Origin: Plectonema cf. radiosum LEGE 06105
GTDB taxonomy: Bacteria; Cyanobacteriota; Cyanobacteriia; Cyanobacteriales; Nostocaceae
DNA length: 51,342 nucleotides
Direction of reading: 5' to 3'
Assembly: GCF_015207665.1 (NCBI RefSeq)
Contig: NZ_JADEWL010000034.1
Location: forward strand, 1 to 51,342
Shown: positions 44,380 through 51,342 of the stretch, piece after piece
Layout of the letters: each line of letters begins with the position of its first letter
Position numbering within the stretch: position 1 is the first letter of the stretch
Notes under the pieces: model-generated
What the model was told of the DNA's origin: nothing
Seen by the model: the letters and a program-made list of their open reading frames with translations, nothing else
Databases searched by the model: none
Program-made: the position numbers and the translations under genes

Positions 44380-44502
44380 TGGCGAAGCAGGACTCGAACC
44401 TGCGACATCCCGCATTACAAGCGATAACCTTTATTCATCGTCCTTTTCAGGCAAGTTTTGAACAAAGACGTTTAGGCGCTCTACCAACTGAGCTACTCGC
44501 CA
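44380..44502 (-). ncRNA. Y-RNA-like RNA on a tRNA body (upstream of Ro)
   Basis: This 123-nt RNA has full tRNA outer parts: acceptor TGGCGAG/TTCGCCA (7 bp), U8-A9, D arm GCTC-AGTTGGTA-GAGC (44478-44493) and T arm GCAGG-TTCGAGT-CCTGC (44387-44403). In place of a normal anticodon arm are about 73 nt: a long stem CTTTGTTCA/TGAATAAAG (44467-44459 with 44437-44429; nine pairs, one G-U) whose top holds ACUUGCC and GGACGAUG around UGAAAA, then a small hairpin CGC-TTGTAAT-GCG (44411-44423). The same ACUUGCC/GGACGAUG pair occurs in the RNA at 42549. No CCA is encoded and U1-A72 is unlike a normal tRNA-Thr. It ends 37 nt before the Ro start codon. Confidence 0.75.
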
Positions 44503-45071
44503 CATCAGAATTGAACACGGATTAAAGGATTAAAGGATTACACGGATTTGTGGTGCTAAAAGCCGATAAACCTTCGTAAAAACAATTCAAAATTTTAATT
44601 TTTACTCAACATATTTCTGGTTTACTCCCAATTAATTTGTTTTAACAAGATTGAAAAATATCGTGCAACAATCAAACATTTTTATGGCATTTGATTGATT
44701 TACACTGTGTTTTTTGCTCTGTAACATTAATGTAGTATATGTACTATAGATTGTCAAGAGGTTTAGAAATTAATTTTCGTGGTGTTCGTATCTCTCGGTG
44801 GAGCAACTTATATATGTATTATTAATTACTTACTTTTCCAAGTTTAGTCTAAATGGCATGAGATTAAGTTTTTTTGCCAAATACCCTTCAAACTTGAGAA
44901 TACTGCTGAGCAAGGATTTTTTAGCTAAAAATTGGCGAATTTACGAGTATTAATAAAATCAAATTTTCCCAAATATTTTCCTGTAAATCGACAAACAATA
45001 CAAATTAGTGTCCCAATTTTTGCCAAGATGATATTATTTCCTAAAATAAATCACTTAGCAAATACACAGGC
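44503..45071. other. Intergenic region upstream of the Ro unit
   Basis: The 569 bp separate the leftward Ro unit from a rightward membrane-protein gene. They hold a promoter-like sequence on the minus strand (44729-44757), a GGATTAAA direct repeat with AATCCGTGTAATCC relatives (44519-44547), and AT-rich DNA. No protein gene is visible. Confidence 0.5.
44729..44757 (-). promoter_or_regulatory. Sigma-70-type promoter of the Ro unit (probable)
   Basis: On the minus strand TTGACA (44757-44752) is followed after 17 bp by TACATT (44734-44729), a consensus -35 with a four-of-six -10. Transcription would start near 44722, about 220 nt ahead of the first Y-like RNA, whose 5' end would need RNase P or other processing. 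Confidence 0.48.
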
Positions 45072-45818
45072 ATGAGTGAAACAACACTAGAAACTTCGGG
45101 CAAAGGTTTTTTGCTTCTACTTTTGCCATTATCGTTTGTAATTATTTTCCTAGTTAGTACCTGGCGATTTTTGTTGGGAGTGTTTGCCATACTTATTGCA
45201 TTCAATTTGTGGCGAACCTTTCAATGGCAACAATGGTGCAACAAGGTTAATCCGGTTTTCCAGCAGTTAGTTCGGGAAAATCAAGGCAGAATTACCCCTA
45301 TGGATTTAGCGTTGCGGGGTAATTTTCATGGAGGTAAGGCAAAACGCTATTTGGATAGTAAAGCTTCTGAATTTGGCGCGACTATTGCTAACTTGGATGA
45401 TGCTAATAAAGTATATTACTTTATGAGTGCTAATACTTTGGGTAGCATTCTGGACAGTAGCGAACCAGAAATCGACTTTAGAAACGCACCGGGAGTAACT
45501 TTAAACAAAGAATTTCTCGAACCGATTCCGGTAAAAGTTGAGCAGGAAGAATCAGTTGTTGAATTAGCAAATCGAGAGGAACAGTTACCAAAAGAAACTG
45601 TAGAACACCTAGAGAAACCTTTAGAAAAACAACTGTTTTTAGGTTCTTTAATTCAATCAGAACTTGCTAAACGTTTGGGAGTTTATTCCAGCACAGTTTT
45701 CAAGCGTAGAGATGATCCAGAATTTCCCGAATGGAGTCGTAATAAAGATCCAGATGGAATTGCTTGGACTTTTTCTCCCGATACCAAGGAGTTTTTCCCC
45801 GTGGAAGATCAAACTTAG
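45072..45818 (+). CDS. Cyanobacterial membrane protein with C-terminal DNA-binding-like segment
   Basis: The protein is 248 aa. Two close hydrophobic helices (about 12-55) form a hairpin anchor; the rest is soluble. Residues about 70-115 (ENQGRITPMDLALRGNFHGG) resemble a small winged-helix scaffold, and a C-terminal segment (SELAKRLGVYSSTVFKRRDD, then PEFPEWSRNKDPDGIAWTFS) looks like a helix-turn-helix that reads DNA or a peptide. I do not recognise a named family. It is single, with a divergent Ro unit upstream. Confidence 0.62.
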   Translation: MSETTLETSGKGFLLLLLPLSFVIIFLVSTWRFLLGVFAILIAFNLWRTFQWQQWCNKVNPVFQQLVRENQGRITPMDLALRGNFHGGKAKRYLDSKASEFGATIANLDDANKVYYFMSANTLGSILDSSEPEIDFRNAPGVTLNKEFLEPIPVKVEQEESVVELANREEQLPKETVEHLEKPLEKQLFLGSLIQSELAKRLGVYSSTVFKRRDDPEFPEWSRNKDPDGIAWTFSPDTKEFFPVEDQT

Positions 45819-46295
45819 TCTCAAGCTAAAAAATTTGATTTTTATTTGTTTGGGTGCATTTATGTAGCAGTTTTAACTTGAGAAACAGTAAATACGCCCA
45901 AAGATTTTTTTGGTTCTAAATTAACTAGTCCACGCAGGTGGACTTTGTTTATGTAGTCGCGGTTTAAACCGCCCTCTTTTTAAACCGCTTTTATAGACAT
46001 CTTCTAAGGCTTGGATGTTTGAAAAATCTAAATTAATACTATACCTGGCGACTAGAAGTCGCGGCTACACAAACGAAACCCGTCTGCACGGGTTTCAAAT
46101 ATATTAGTCCACGCAGGTGGACTTTGTTTATGTAGTCGCGGTTTAAACCGCCGGATATCGGTGGACTTTGTTTATGTAGTCGCGGTTTAAACCGCCGGAT
46201 ATCGGTGGACTTTGTTTATGTAGTCGCGGTTTAAACCGCCGGATACAGGTAGACTTTGTTTATGTAGTCGCGGTTTAAACCGCCGGATACAGGTG
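45819..46295. other. Repeat-rich intergenic block
   Basis: The 477 bp hold one isolated 44-bp-type unit (45937-45975), an inverted relative (46046-46090, GGCGACTAGAAGTCGCGGCT), and a 4-copy tandem array (46116-46291). The whole block is made of one dispersed repeat family with GCGGTTTAAACCGC palindromes. No gene lies inside. Confidence 0.65.
46116..46291. repeat. Tandem array of a 44-bp unit (four copies)
   Basis: Exact or near-exact copies start at 46116, 46160, 46204 and 46248; a truncated fifth (46292-46301) runs into the adhesin remnant. Each unit has GGTGGACTTTGTTTATGTAG, then TCGCGGTTTAAACCGCCGGA with the palindrome GCGGTTTAAACCGC. Units are head to tail with no unique spacers. Confidence 0.95.
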
Positions 46296-46998
46296 GACTT
46301 TTACTCGTGGTGCATCTGATAATCAAGCTAGATTAAATGCTGAATCTACATCCGTTAACGGTGGTAACATCAACCTGAACGTGAGTGAATTACTCCAACT
46401 CCGTCGCGGTAGTCAAATCACCACCAATACAGGTACTACTCAACAAGGTGGTAATGGTGGCAACATCACAATCAACGCCCCTAATGGCTTTATCGTTGCC
46501 ATACCCAAAGAAGACAGCGACATCAGCGCCAATGCTTTCGCAGGTAATGGTGGTAAGGTTGAAATTAATTCTCAAGGTATCTTTGGTATCGAACCTCGCA
46601 CACAGCAAACTGCTCAAAGCGATATTACAGCCAGTTCGCAATTAGGAGTTGCGGGAAATATTAATCTCACCACTCCAGACAATAGCGGTATCCAGAATAG
46701 CCTCACAGAATTACTAGAAAGCCCAATTGATAGCGAAGCTTTAATTGCAAGCAGTTGCGTAGTCAGAAGTAACGAAAGAAACGGTACTTTCTTTATTACT
46801 GGCGCTCAAGGTTTCCCCTATCGTCCCGGTGATGCAGTACCCTCTGTCTACTCTACCGTTGAAGTGCAATCTGTACCAAATAATACATCTGAAAAGCCGC
46901 TTCGTCGCTGGAAAATTGGAGATCCCATTGTGGAACCATCTGGGGTTTATCGTTTGGAAAATGGACAACGTATACTTAGTCGGGAGTGTGGGAGGTGA
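46296..46998 (+). pseudogene. C-terminal remnant of a large two-partner-secretion/hemagglutinin-like protein
   Basis: The open frame starts inside the 44-bp repeat (preceding stop at 46276-46278) and runs to 46998. The visible protein is rich in N/G/T beta-helix repeats (ESTSVNGGNINLNVSELLQL, QGGNGGNITINAPNG) and ends with ESPIDSEALIASSCVVRSNE and RENGQRILSREC-type tail (ENGQRILSRECGR), the usual C-terminal end of cyanobacterial filamentous-hemagglutinin-like exoproteins. The N-terminal secretion domain and the bulk of the helix are missing, so the gene has been cut, and the cut end abuts the repeat array. A GTG at 46381 could start translation, but a functional product is unlikely. Confidence 0.82.
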
Positions 46999-47074
46999 GG
47001 TAAAATTTGTATTCCACTCAAGTGAAAACCACTATATTTCCGATCTCAGACAATCATCCTAAAAACACGACTTC

Positions 47075-48208
47075 TTAATCAGTTGCTAATCCCACAGCTT
47101 CCGAGATATTACTTAAGCCATTTTGTTCTAATTTTAACAGTAAACCTTGGAGAATACGACGTATCATACCCGGACCTTGGTAAACCCAACCAGTATAAAC
47201 TTGAACTAAGCTTGCACCAGCAGTAATTTTATCCCAAGCGTCTTCTGCGGTAAAAATACCACCAACACCGATAATTGGTATTTCACCTTGGGTTTGCTGC
47301 CAAATATACCTAATTATCTCCGTAGAACGTTCACGCACTGGTTTTCCGCTGATTCCACCCGCTTCTTCTGATATTAATTTACCAGTTTGAGCAAGTATTT
47401 GCGTATTTAACCCTTCACGCTTGATTGTAGTGTTAGTGGCAATAATTCCCGCCAATTGATAACTTTGAGCTAAAGAGACAATTTCTGTAATTGCTTCCCA
47501 CTCCAAATCCGGCGCAATTTTCACAAATATTGGTTTTTGTAAATCATTTTCTGCGTGCAAAGCATCCAATATTGAAGCGAGCATAGCTGCATCTTGTAAT
47601 TTTCGCAATCCTGGCGTATTAGGCGAAGAAACATTTACTACAAAATAATCACCGTAATTTTTCAGTAATTTAAAGCTGTGACCGTAATCATTGGCGGCTT
47701 CTGTTAACGGTGTTACCTTAGATTTGCCTAAATTTATACCTATAGGAATTAAGGAGTCTGACTTTGAAGTGAGTTTTGCCAAACGTGCAGCCATTGCAGC
47801 CGCACCGCAGTTATTAAAACCCATACGGTTAAGAGCAGCTTCGTCTTTCGGTAAACGAAACAAGCGGGGACGGGGATTTCCCGGTTGTGCCAGGGATGTG
47901 ACAGTTCCGACTTCTGCAAAACCGAAACCCAAACTAGACCAGATGGGAATAGCCACACCATCCTTGTCAAAACCCGCAGCTAAACCTACGGGATTGGGAA
48001 ATTGCAGCCCAAATAGGGATTGTGACAACCGGGAATCTTGTAAGCAGAACGATTGTTGCAAGCGATTTTTGAGCAAATTTGCAAAAGGTTGTTTGTCACC
48101 TTCTCCCAACCATTCCAAAGTGCGAATTGTTTGAGAATGCAAATTTTCGGGATCTGCTTTTAACAGATTGAATAATAGCGGACGAAATACAACTTGATAA
48201 ATATCCAA
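47075..48208 (-). CDS. pyrD: Dihydroorotate dehydrogenase (quinone), class 2
   Basis: This 377-aa FMN enzyme oxidises dihydroorotate to orotate in pyrimidine synthesis and passes electrons to quinone at the membrane. It has the N-terminal helix region of class 2 enzymes ([20 protein letters not shown] with HSQTIRTL), [13 protein letters not shown], the catalytic Ser loop [26 protein letters not shown] and [20 protein letters not shown]. Length and motifs are normal. It is divergent from the GAF protein gene. Confidence 0.95.
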   Translation of the reverse strand: MDIYQVVFRPLLFNLLKADPENLHSQTIRTLEWLGEGDKQPFANLLKNRLQQSFCLQDSRLSQSLFGLQFPNPVGLAAGFDKDGVAIPIWSSLGFGFAEVGTVTSLAQPGNPRPRLFRLPKDEAALNRMGFNNCGAAAMAARLAKLTSKSDSLIPIGINLGKSKVTPLTEAANDYGHSFKLLKNYGDYFVVNVSSPNTPGLRKLQDAAMLASILDALHAENDLQKPIFVKIAPDLEWEAITEIVSLAQSYQLAGIIATNTTIKREGLNTQILAQTGKLISEEAGGISGKPVRERSTEIIRYIWQQTQGEIPIIGVGGIFTAEDAWDKITAGASLVQVYTGWVYQGPGMIRRILQGLLLKLEQNGLSNISEAVGLATD

Positions 48209-48211
48209 TTT

Positions 48212-48238
48212 AGTTTAATTAGTTTAATTAGTTTAATT
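48212..48238. repeat. 9-bp direct repeat (AGTTTAATT x3)
   Basis: Three exact tandem copies lie just upstream of the pyrD start, in the leader or promoter region of pyrD. Confidence 0.85.
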
Positions 48239-48384
48239 TTAGAAAATTGAATTACAGATTTTATTGACGATTATATTTTGACAAATATTTGACAAATAAA
48301 TAAAAGTTAAATAATCAACAGCTTAAGTCAAGGTAGTTTTATGGGCATCTTATATATTAACAGGCTATATTTACCGATAATCAG

Positions 48385-51225
48385 ATGAGGCAGCATCAAA
48401 ATTTTTCAGTCGCCGAACAGCAAATCTTTACATTAGGACGCATCCTTCAAACTTTGAGGGAAGAGGATGATGCTGACATTCTGATTGAAACGACTATTTC
48501 ATATATCAAAGAGCAGTTTGATTATTCTTTAATTTGGATTGCTCTTTACGACCGTCTCAATCATATATTGTTCGGTAAAGGCGGTGTGATACCCTCAAGC
48601 GATGATAATAATTATTTACAGCAACGGGTGGTTTTGAGTCCGGGAGATTTGTTAGAACAAGTAGTGATTCAGCAGCGTCCGATGGGTGTAGCTGATTTAC
48701 GATTAGAGAAACGGGCTGAAGGGTGGCAAGAAATTGCCGTAAAGTTGGACATCCAGGGAACAATTATGTTACCCATCCGCTACAAAGACCGTTGTTTGGG
48801 TGTGATTATGCTCGGTTCCAAACGCTGGGGTTACTTAATCGGTAGCGAAGCTAAGGCACTGGTAATGATTGTAGTAGGAGAACTGGGTGCGGCACTTTTT
48901 CGATTGGAAATGGATTTACAACACAAACAAACCAAGCACCCAGACGAAGTGTTATTGCGACTGTTGGAAAAATTAAGAACTCTAGCAACTTTAGAACAAA
49001 GGTTAGAGGCTGTAGTATCTGCTACTCATCAATTTATCGTTCCTAATCGCACCAACGTTTACTGGTTTGACCCCAAGGAACATTCCTTTTGGCAGAGGAT
49101 TAGTACTCAACATTTGAATATCGGTAAATTAAGTCAAAATAAAGCCGAAAATACCGTAACCGTAGAAGATTTGAGCGACTTTTATTATGCATTGTCCGCA
49201 AATCAACTAGTTTGGATTGGAGAAGGGCGTAGTTCGCTGAAAAGTTATAGTACCCAAAAGCTGCTGAAGCGTCTTGATGTCCGCAGTCTTCTGGTTGCTC
49301 CAATTCTTTGGAAAAAAGACTTATTGGGATTTTTGGCAGTAGAAGGTAAAGAACCTCGTATTTGGTCTGAAGCAGATAAAAAGTTTGTCAAAGGTGCTGC
49401 TGGCTTAATTTCCTTGGTTTCCCTCACCGAAAAGATGGAAACCAGTATCCAACAAATTCAAGAAGACGCAATTCTTAAAAGTCAGATTGTAGAAAGCATT
49501 TATAACGATGAAAATATAGAACAAGTTTTACATAGCTGTTCGGCAAAAGTTTTAAATCGATTAGCTGCAACTCGATTTTTATTATTGTTTCGTGAGCGCG
49601 AAGAATCTGAATACAACTTTTTTTACCAAAGTCAACCGCATAATCGCCGATGTTTAAAATTTAGTTTGGATAAATTAAAAGAGGTAGACGCAGAACTTTT
49701 AGAACGTTCTACCCAAGCTGTAGGAGTAGAGAACTTAGAAGATGATTTACGATTTTTCAACTGGCGTTCATCTTTACTTACAGCGGGAATACGTTCGATT
49801 TTAGTTAGCAATTGTACCAATCAAAAGATACCCGATGCCATTTTAATGATTGCCAGCGAAAACAATCGTTCGTGGACAACAACCGAAAAGGAATTAATCC
49901 AAGTCGTTGCTCAACAATTAGGAGTAATTGTCCGTCAATGGCAACTAACCCAACAAAATCAACATCAACAACAAATTTGGCAAACCTTTGAGCAAAGCCT
50001 ACGGATTCTCGAACCCATTCAAAATACAAACCTTAGTCAAGAAGAAGAAAAACAACCTGAAATTATAGTCCTCGAACAAATCGCGGCAATTCTCAACTGT
50101 TCCTTAACTGCACTATTATCCTGGAATCCCGGTGAAAAATTTGCCCAAATTCTACCTGGATTTGTTGCTGGCGATCGCTTGATCATAAACACCGATACGA
50201 CTATCTCAATCCAAACTGATGTACTGATTCACTCAGCTATAACTACATCTGGTTTAGTAAGCGTTAATGCTGAGGATTTACCGGAATCGACTAAACAATG
50301 GCTTTGCGGTAGCGCAATTGGGGAAATTTTAGTCATAGCCCTACGCACCGCTGAATATGAACCCACCGGCGTAATATTAATGGCAGACTATCACCAACGC
50401 AAATGGTTGCCAGAAAATTTGGATGCTGTGAAAACTCTCGTCAACCAACTCGCCTGGTTGCGTCGGCAAAAACAAGTTACACAACTTCTTCACTGCAAAA
50501 CTGAGGAATTACAACAACTCAACTGGTACAAACATCGGCGTTTTGAAGATATCCGGAATAACGTAGTGATGTTACTCAGTCAAATGCACGATTTAGGTAT
50601 TCCCAATAACCAACTAACTCTGACACGCTATCAGCAATTATTAAGACAGTTAGATAATACCGTTGCTTCTACAACTGCGTTATTAAAGCTAGAGCAGTGG
50701 CAATTAATTTTTAATCGAGAAACAATATCAATCGCAAGTTTAATTAAACAGTCTTTGAAAGGAGTTAACAAACTACTCAAACAACATAAACTCTGGGTTG
50801 GAGTACATGGTTTGGGACAAAAATTAGAAGATGAACAATCATATACAGATGACTCGCTGATATCTAACTCACAATTAACGATAAACGGCGACATTGTGAA
50901 AATTGAATTAATTCTCAGCGAATTATTAATTGGTGCTTGTCACCGCTCTCAAGAAGGTGGAAGAATCGATATTTGGTGTCGTCGTCTAGAACCGCAAATT
51001 ATCGAAATATCTATTACAGATAACGGTTCCATTCATCCCCAATTATTAGAAGAATTACAACAAGATATGAACTCCGATATACTTGTTCCTTCCAAACTCA
51101 AACAACCACCGATGAAGCACCTAATAATATGCAAAAAACTCATAAAAAAACTTCAAGGACAATTGGATTTTTATCAATTACCAGATGGTAGGGTAGTTAG
51201 TCGTTTGCTTTTATCAATTGAATAG
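48385..51225 (+). CDS. Multi-GAF signalling protein with degenerate histidine kinase end
   Basis: This 946-aa soluble protein has at least three GAF-like domains (about 20-165, 190-345, 360-510 and possibly a fourth at 560-695), linked by coiled coils. The C-terminus (about 710-946) looks like a histidine kinase but is decayed: the phosphoacceptor region reads HRRFEDIRNN without the H-E pair, the N-box Asn is replaced (ELLIGACHRSQEGG), while the G1 motif TDNG (D879, G881) remains. It probably lacks kinase activity and works as a sensory or scaffolding protein. No classic chromophore Cys motif is obvious. It is divergent from pyrD. Confidence 0.82.
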   Translation: MRQHQNFSVAEQQIFTLGRILQTLREEDDADILIETTISYIKEQFDYSLIWIALYDRLNHILFGKGGVIPSSDDNNYLQQRVVLSPGDLLEQVVIQQRPMGVADLRLEKRAEGWQEIAVKLDIQGTIMLPIRYKDRCLGVIMLGSKRWGYLIGSEAKALVMIVVGELGAALFRLEMDLQHKQTKHPDEVLLRLLEKLRTLATLEQRLEAVVSATHQFIVPNRTNVYWFDPKEHSFWQRISTQHLNIGKLSQNKAENTVTVEDLSDFYYALSANQLVWIGEGRSSLKSYSTQKLLKRLDVRSLLVAPILWKKDLLGFLAVEGKEPRIWSEADKKFVKGAAGLISLVSLTEKMETSIQQIQEDAILKSQIVESIYNDENIEQVLHSCSAKVLNRLAATRFLLLFREREESEYNFFYQSQPHNRRCLKFSLDKLKEVDAELLERSTQAVGVENLEDDLRFFNWRSSLLTAGIRSILVSNCTNQKIPDAILMIASENNRSWTTTEKELIQVVAQQLGVIVRQWQLTQQNQHQQQIWQTFEQSLRILEPIQNTNLSQEEEKQPEIIVLEQIAAILNCSLTALLSWNPGEKFAQILPGFVAGDRLIINTDTTISIQTDVLIHSAITTSGLVSVNAEDLPESTKQWLCGSAIGEILVIALRTAEYEPTGVILMADYHQRKWLPENLDAVKTLVNQLAWLRRQKQVTQLLHCKTEELQQLNWYKHRRFEDIRNNVVMLLSQMHDLGIPNNQLTLTRYQQLLRQLDNTVASTTALLKLEQWQLIFNRETISIASLIKQSLKGVNKLLKQHKLWVGVHGLGQKLEDEQSYTDDSLISNSQLTINGDIVKIELILSELLIGACHRSQEGGRIDIWCRRLEPQIIEISITDNGSIHPQLLEELQQDMNSDILVPSKLKQPPMKHLIICKKLIKKLQGQLDFYQLPDGRVVSRLLLSIE

Positions 51226-51342
51226 GGAATTGGTAATTGGTAATTGGTAATTGGTAATGGGGAATAGGGAATAGGGAATAAATTCTAACTCAAAACTCAA
51301 AACTCAAAACTCAAAACTCCTAACTCCTAACCTCCCCATCTC
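51226..51342. repeat. Two heptamer-type arrays at the window end
   Basis: GGTAATT units (51230-51257) and GGGAATA units follow closely after a stop codon; then AACTCAA units (51288-51318) with AACTCCT/AACCTCC end the window. The first and second arrays use complementary-type units, like other pairs in this window. Confidence 0.88.

Noticed and set aside
44429-44467. Group I or archaeal-type tRNA intron
   Set aside because: About 39-55 nt is far too short for a group I intron, no group I core motifs are seen, and no bulge-helix-bulge splice motif is apparent.
44380-44502. Normal tRNA-Thr(TGT) or tRNA-Tyr gene
   Set aside because: The anticodon arm cannot form five good pairs, about 50 extra nt are present, position 1-72 is U-A, and the same extra element occurs in a second, D-arm-less RNA next to the same gene.
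44732-44746. NtcA-type operator (GTA...TAC) near the Ro promoter
   Set aside because: The sequence GTAGTATATGTAC has spacing 7, not the required 8, so the site is not supported.
46116-46291. CRISPR array
   Set aside because: The 44-bp units are head to tail with no unique spacers and no cas genes nearby.
47691-48134. 147-aa plus-strand frame over pyrD
   Set aside because: It is antisense to intact pyrD, with unusual composition and no RBS.

Overview
This window comes from a cyanobacterial chromosome, most likely a filamentous Nostocales-type strain. The evidence is chlB (dark protochlorophyllide reductase), psb30/ycf12, the Rubisco assembly chaperone raf1, a UbiE/MenG quinone methyltransferase, Uma2, DUF1822, DUF1400 and DUF445 genes, an xisI remnant, frequent GCGATCGC (HIP1) octamers, low GC content, and many 7-bp tandem repeats (STRRs) at gene ends. 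The species cannot be named from sequence alone. Gene order is mosaic: short housekeeping units sit among accessory genes, repeats and gene remnants.

Layout. 0-7.4 kb: DUF6391 protein, a small LuxR-type regulator, fructokinase-like and gluconate kinase, a Crp-like regulator, a secreted protein, a DMT permease and a methyltransferase. 7.5-9.6 kb: an intracellular M4 (protealysin-like) protease and its probable inhibitor emfourin, split by a four-helix-bundle gene, then psb30. 9.8-23.4 kb: a YkgJ-type cysteine-cluster protein, clpC, a REC-EAL regulator, two exported enzymes (a molybdopterin oxidoreductase and a dienelactone hydrolase), a GNAT, Uma2, DUF445, ubiE/menG, a REC-GAF regulator and raf1. 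23.5-28.3 kb: a leftward cluster of a sigma-70-like gene, a DUF1822 gene and an 894-residue protein joining a CHAT caspase-like domain, one membrane helix, a TPR-like segment and a periplasmic ligand-binding domain. 28.6-39.7 kb: a GT39-like membrane protein, a UvrD-like helicase, an SDR, an MFS transporter, rpmI-rplT, a solute-binding protein, a TPR protein and chlB. 39.8-42.4 kb: a toxin-antitoxin pair whose toxin has a stop codon, small membrane or secreted proteins, a HAD phosphatase and a DUF1400 protein. 42.5-44.8 kb: the Ro locus. 45-51.3 kb: a membrane protein, a 44-bp tandem array joined to the tail of a large adhesin-like gene, pyrD, and a multi-GAF protein with a decayed kinase end.

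The most remarkable locus is 42497-44757 (minus strand). A Ro60/Rsr (TROVE plus vWA) gene is flanked closely, in the same orientation, by two different tRNA-like RNAs of 123 and 109 nt. Neither is an ordinary tRNA. Both carry the same internal stem, with ACUUGCC on one strand and GGACGAUG on the other. This resembles the Ro-binding helix of Y RNAs, but its strands are in swapped order and capped by a short loop. A promoter-like sequence lies upstream and a strong intrinsic terminator downstream, so the locus looks like one transcription unit: RNA - Ro - RNA. The next most interesting item is the sigma-like / DUF1822 / CHAT-receptor cluster, which looks like a ligand-sensing caspase-like signalling system.
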